Assembly: GCA_029782215.1 (NCBI GenBank)
Contig: JAKOVD010000049.1
Coordinates: 35,507-99,506 of the forward strand
From: Chloroflexota bacterium
GTDB taxonomy: Bacteria > Chloroflexota > Anaerolineae > J102
Length of the DNA: 64,000 nt
Direction of reading: 5' to 3'
Both the position numbers and the translations under genes were made by a program. The notes under the pieces are model-generated. The model worked only from the letters and a program-made list of their open reading frames with translations, did no database searches and had not been told where the DNA came from. Shown one piece after another: positions 61,994 through 64,000 of the stretch. How positions within the stretch are numbered: position 1 is the first letter of the stretch; every line of letters starts with the position of its first letter.

Positions 61994-64000
61994 TTGAGTA
62001 ATGAACTGAGTAACGGACGCCAAACACAGAACAAGCGTCCCGAAGTGAGTCAAGCATCGTCAGCGGAAACGACGTTGCCCATGCCCGAATTGATGGAACA
62101 CCTGGGCACCTCTCCGAACGGCCTAAGCACGCAGGAGGCCGCGCGGCGGTTGGTGCAATACGGCGCCAATGAACTGGTTGAGAAGCAGGTCAGCCCCCTG
62201 CGCAAGCTCTTGTCATATTTCTGGGGGCCAATCCCCTGGATGATCGAGGTGGCCGCCATCCTCTCGCTCGTTGTGCGGCACTGGGCCGATTTTGGCATCA
62301 TCTTCGCGCTTCTGGTCGTCAATGCCCTCGTCGGGTTCTGGGAAGAGCATCAGGCCGGCAACACCATTGCCGCACTCAAGGCTAAACTCGCTCTCCAGGC
62401 GCGCGTCAAACGCAATGGGGAATGGCTGAGCATTCCTGCGCGAGAGCTGGTGCCAGGCGATATCATCAGGGTGCGCTTGGGCGACATTGTGCCTGCCGAT
62501 GCCCGCCTGCTCGAGGGCGATCCGCTGCAGGTTGATCAATCGGCACTCACCGGTGAGTCGTTGCCGGTGACCGCCAAATCCGGCGCAGCCATCTACTCCG
62601 GCTCGGTCATCAAGCAGGGCGAAATCGACGCGCTCGTCTATGCCACCGGCAAGGAGACGTTCTTCGGCAAGACTGCGCACCTGGTGGAAACGGCGCACAC
62701 GGTCAGCCATTTTCAACGCGCCATCCTCAAAATCGGCGACTATCTGATCGTGCTCGCCTTGGCGCTGGTGACTCTGATCCTGGGCGTGGCGCTCTTTCGG
62801 GGCGACGACCTCCTCACGACGTTCCAGTTTGCCCTTGTCCTGACCGTTGCCGCCATCCCCGTCGCCATGCCGACCGTTCTGTCGGTCACAATGGCCGTCG
62901 GCGCACGGGTGTTGGCGGACAAACAGGCTATCGTCAGCCGGCTCGCCAGCATCGAGGAGATGGCGGGCATGGATATCCTCTGCTCCGACAAAACCGGCAC
63001 ACTGACCCAGAACAAGCTGACCTTGGGCGTCCCTTTCACGATTGAAGGCGCCAGCTCCGATGACGTGCTTCTGTACGCCGCGCTGGCCTCGCGTGCCGAA
63101 GATGGCGACCCGATTGACCTGGCCGTGCTCAGTGGGCTTGCGGACAAGAATGCTATTGCCGGATACCAGGTCACACATTACCAACCGTTCGACCCGGTGA
63201 ACAAGCGGACTGAGGCAACCGTCAAGGGACCGACCGGCGTGACCTTCGCCGTCACCAAGGGCGCGCCGCAAGTGATCCTGGCGTTGGCGGATGCTGGCAA
63301 TGGTGCGCAGGTCAGGACGCAGGTCGAGGAGGCGGTGGCTGGCTTTGCTGCTCGCGGCTTCCGATCGCTCGGCGTGGCCCGTCGTGATGACAACGGCGAC
63401 TGGCAGTTGCTCGGCGTCCTGTCGCTCTACGATCCGCCGCGGGAAGACTCCGCGAGTACGCTCGCGACGGCGAAACAAATGGGTGTTGAAGTCAAGATGA
63501 TTACCGGCGACCAACTGGCTATCGCGCGCGAAATTGCCCATGAGCTCGATATTGGCTCGAATATTGTCGACGCGGCCGTCTTTGCTGATGCACAGGCACA
63601 TGAGGAAGGGCAGCTTGCAGACACGATCGAAGCGGCCGACGGCTTCGCCCAGGTATTTCCGGAGCACAAGTACCACATCGTGGCCGTACTGCAGCAGCAT
63701 GGCCACATCGTCGGCATGACCGGCGATGGCGTCAACGACGCGCCAGCGTTGAAGAAGGCCGACGCGGGCATCGCCGTGTCGGGCGCTACTGACGCAGCAC
63801 GCAGCGCCGCAGATATCGTGCTCCTGACGCCGGGCCTTTCGGTGATTGTGGATGCCATCAAGGAGAGCCGCAAGATCTTCCAGCGGATGAACAGCTACGC
63901 CATGTATCGCATTGCCGAAACGATCCGCGTGCTGCTGTTCATGACCCTGTCCATTCTGGTGTTCAACTTCTATCCGGTCACGACGATCATGATCGTCTTG
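61994..64000 (+). CDS. Plasma-membrane-type H+-ATPase (P-type, P3A), 3' end cut
   Basis: 669 codons visible, open to the right edge. Start is a TTG at 61994 behind AAAAAGGAG with 9-nt spacing; an ATG at 62081 is the alternative. Features: N-terminal cation-ATPase domain (GLSTQEAARRLVQYGANEL), actuator loop VDQSALTGESLPV, membrane helix with VAAIPVAMPTVLSV, phosphorylation site CSDKTGTLTQNKL with Asp332, nucleotide domain KGAPQVI, and hinge GMTGDGVNDAPALKKADAGIAV. These match proton-pumping P3A ATPases, with AIPVAMPTVLS typical of that subgroup. It pumps H+ outward at the expense of ATP. The last membrane helices lie beyond the window. Confidence 0.95.
   Translation, partial: MSNELSNGRQTQNKRPEVSQASSAETTLPMPELMEHLGTSPNGLSTQEAARRLVQYGANELVEKQVSPLRKLLSYFWGPIPWMIEVAAILSLVVRHWADFGIIFALLVVNALVGFWEEHQAGNTIAALKAKLALQARVKRNGEWLSIPARELVPGDIIRVRLGDIVPADARLLEGDPLQVDQSALTGESLPVTAKSGAAIYSGSVIKQGEIDALVYATGKETFFGKTAHLVETAHTVSHFQRAILKIGDYLIVLALALVTLILGVALFRGDDLLTTFQFALVLTVAAIPVAMPTVLSVTMAVGARVLADKQAIVSRLASIEEMAGMDILCSDKTGTLTQNKLTLGVPFTIEGASSDDVLLYAALASRAEDGDPIDLAVLSGLADKNAIAGYQVTHYQPFDPVNKRTEATVKGPTGVTFAVTKGAPQVILALADAGNGAQVRTQVEEAVAGFAARGFRSLGVARRDDNGDWQLLGVLSLYDPPREDSASTLATAKQMGVEVKMITGDQLAIAREIAHELDIGSNIVDAAVFADAQAHEEGQLADTIEAADGFAQVFPEHKYHIVAVLQQHGHIVGMTGDGVNDAPALKKADAGIAVSGATDAARSAADIVLLTPGLSVIVDAIKESRKIFQRMNSYAMYRIAETIRVLLFMTLSILVFNFYPVTTIMIVL

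Overview
The window is about 64 kb of GC-rich bacterial DNA with tightly packed genes, many overlapping by ATGA, TGATG or GTGA. I think it comes from a filamentous or gut/sludge-type Chloroflexota (Anaerolineae-like). That placement is inference, resting on the multi-blade Cys-Trp-Gly propeller protein, the two-component pair architecture, the BMP-type purine transporter joined to an anaerobic purine cluster, and the general gene mix. No rRNA, tRNA, CRISPR array, integrase or transposase was seen.

Region 1 (1-22.5 kb) is a divergent non-ribosomal peptide gene cluster that runs off the left edge. The minus-strand arm reads substrate-binding lipoprotein, ABC ATPase, ABC permease, stand-alone A-T protein, C-A-T-TE protein, then a C-A-T protein cut by the window edge. 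The plus-strand arm reads acyl-CoA-ligase-type A-T protein, C-A-T protein (specificity residues resemble threonine), GT4 glycosyltransferase, PIG-L-type deacetylase, and an 834-residue fusion of a second GT4 enzyme to a carrier-protein fold and a thioesterase. In that fusion the phosphopantetheine serine of the carrier is alanine. Both thioesterases in the cluster carry cysteine in the nucleophile position within a shared ECIGAK motif. This is the most unusual system here: glycosyl transfer, sugar deacetylation and peptide release appear to be physically coupled.

Region 2 (22.9-30.1 kb) holds ordinary accessory genes: a small membrane protein followed by a decayed partial copy of itself, a NarL-type sensor kinase/response regulator pair, a cupin plus heme-copper-oxidase-like membrane protein next to a Crp/Fnr regulator, and a TIM-barrel sugar-isomerase-like protein.

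Region 3 (30.4-51.2 kb) is a purine salvage and anaerobic purine degradation cluster. A GntR/UTRA regulator is followed by a four-gene BMP-type nucleoside ABC importer and a three-subunit xanthine-dehydrogenase-type molybdoenzyme. Next come a YgeY-like M20 hydrolase, two carbamoyltransferases (one YgeW-like), carbamate kinase, two fold-type-II PLP enzymes and a large YgfK-like flavin/iron-sulfur oxidoreductase. The likely logic is import, oxidation of the purine, ring opening, phosphorolysis of ureido intermediates to carbamoyl phosphate and ATP formation by carbamate kinase. The same palindromic half-site GTCAGAC occurs in the regulator promoter and in the ygeY promoter, suggesting one regulon.

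Region 4 (51.3-64 kb) is a mixed region. It contains an unknown helical protein, a DUF2652/SRPBCC fusion flanked by two copies of a structured-looking repeat, a secreted 14-blade RCC1-like protein, an orphan sugar-binding lipoprotein and two neighbouring pseudogenes. It ends with a methyltransferase/LacI pair with a striking operator array, a PRC-barrel/HEAT-repeat protein and the first two thirds of a plasma-membrane-type H+-ATPase cut by the right edge.
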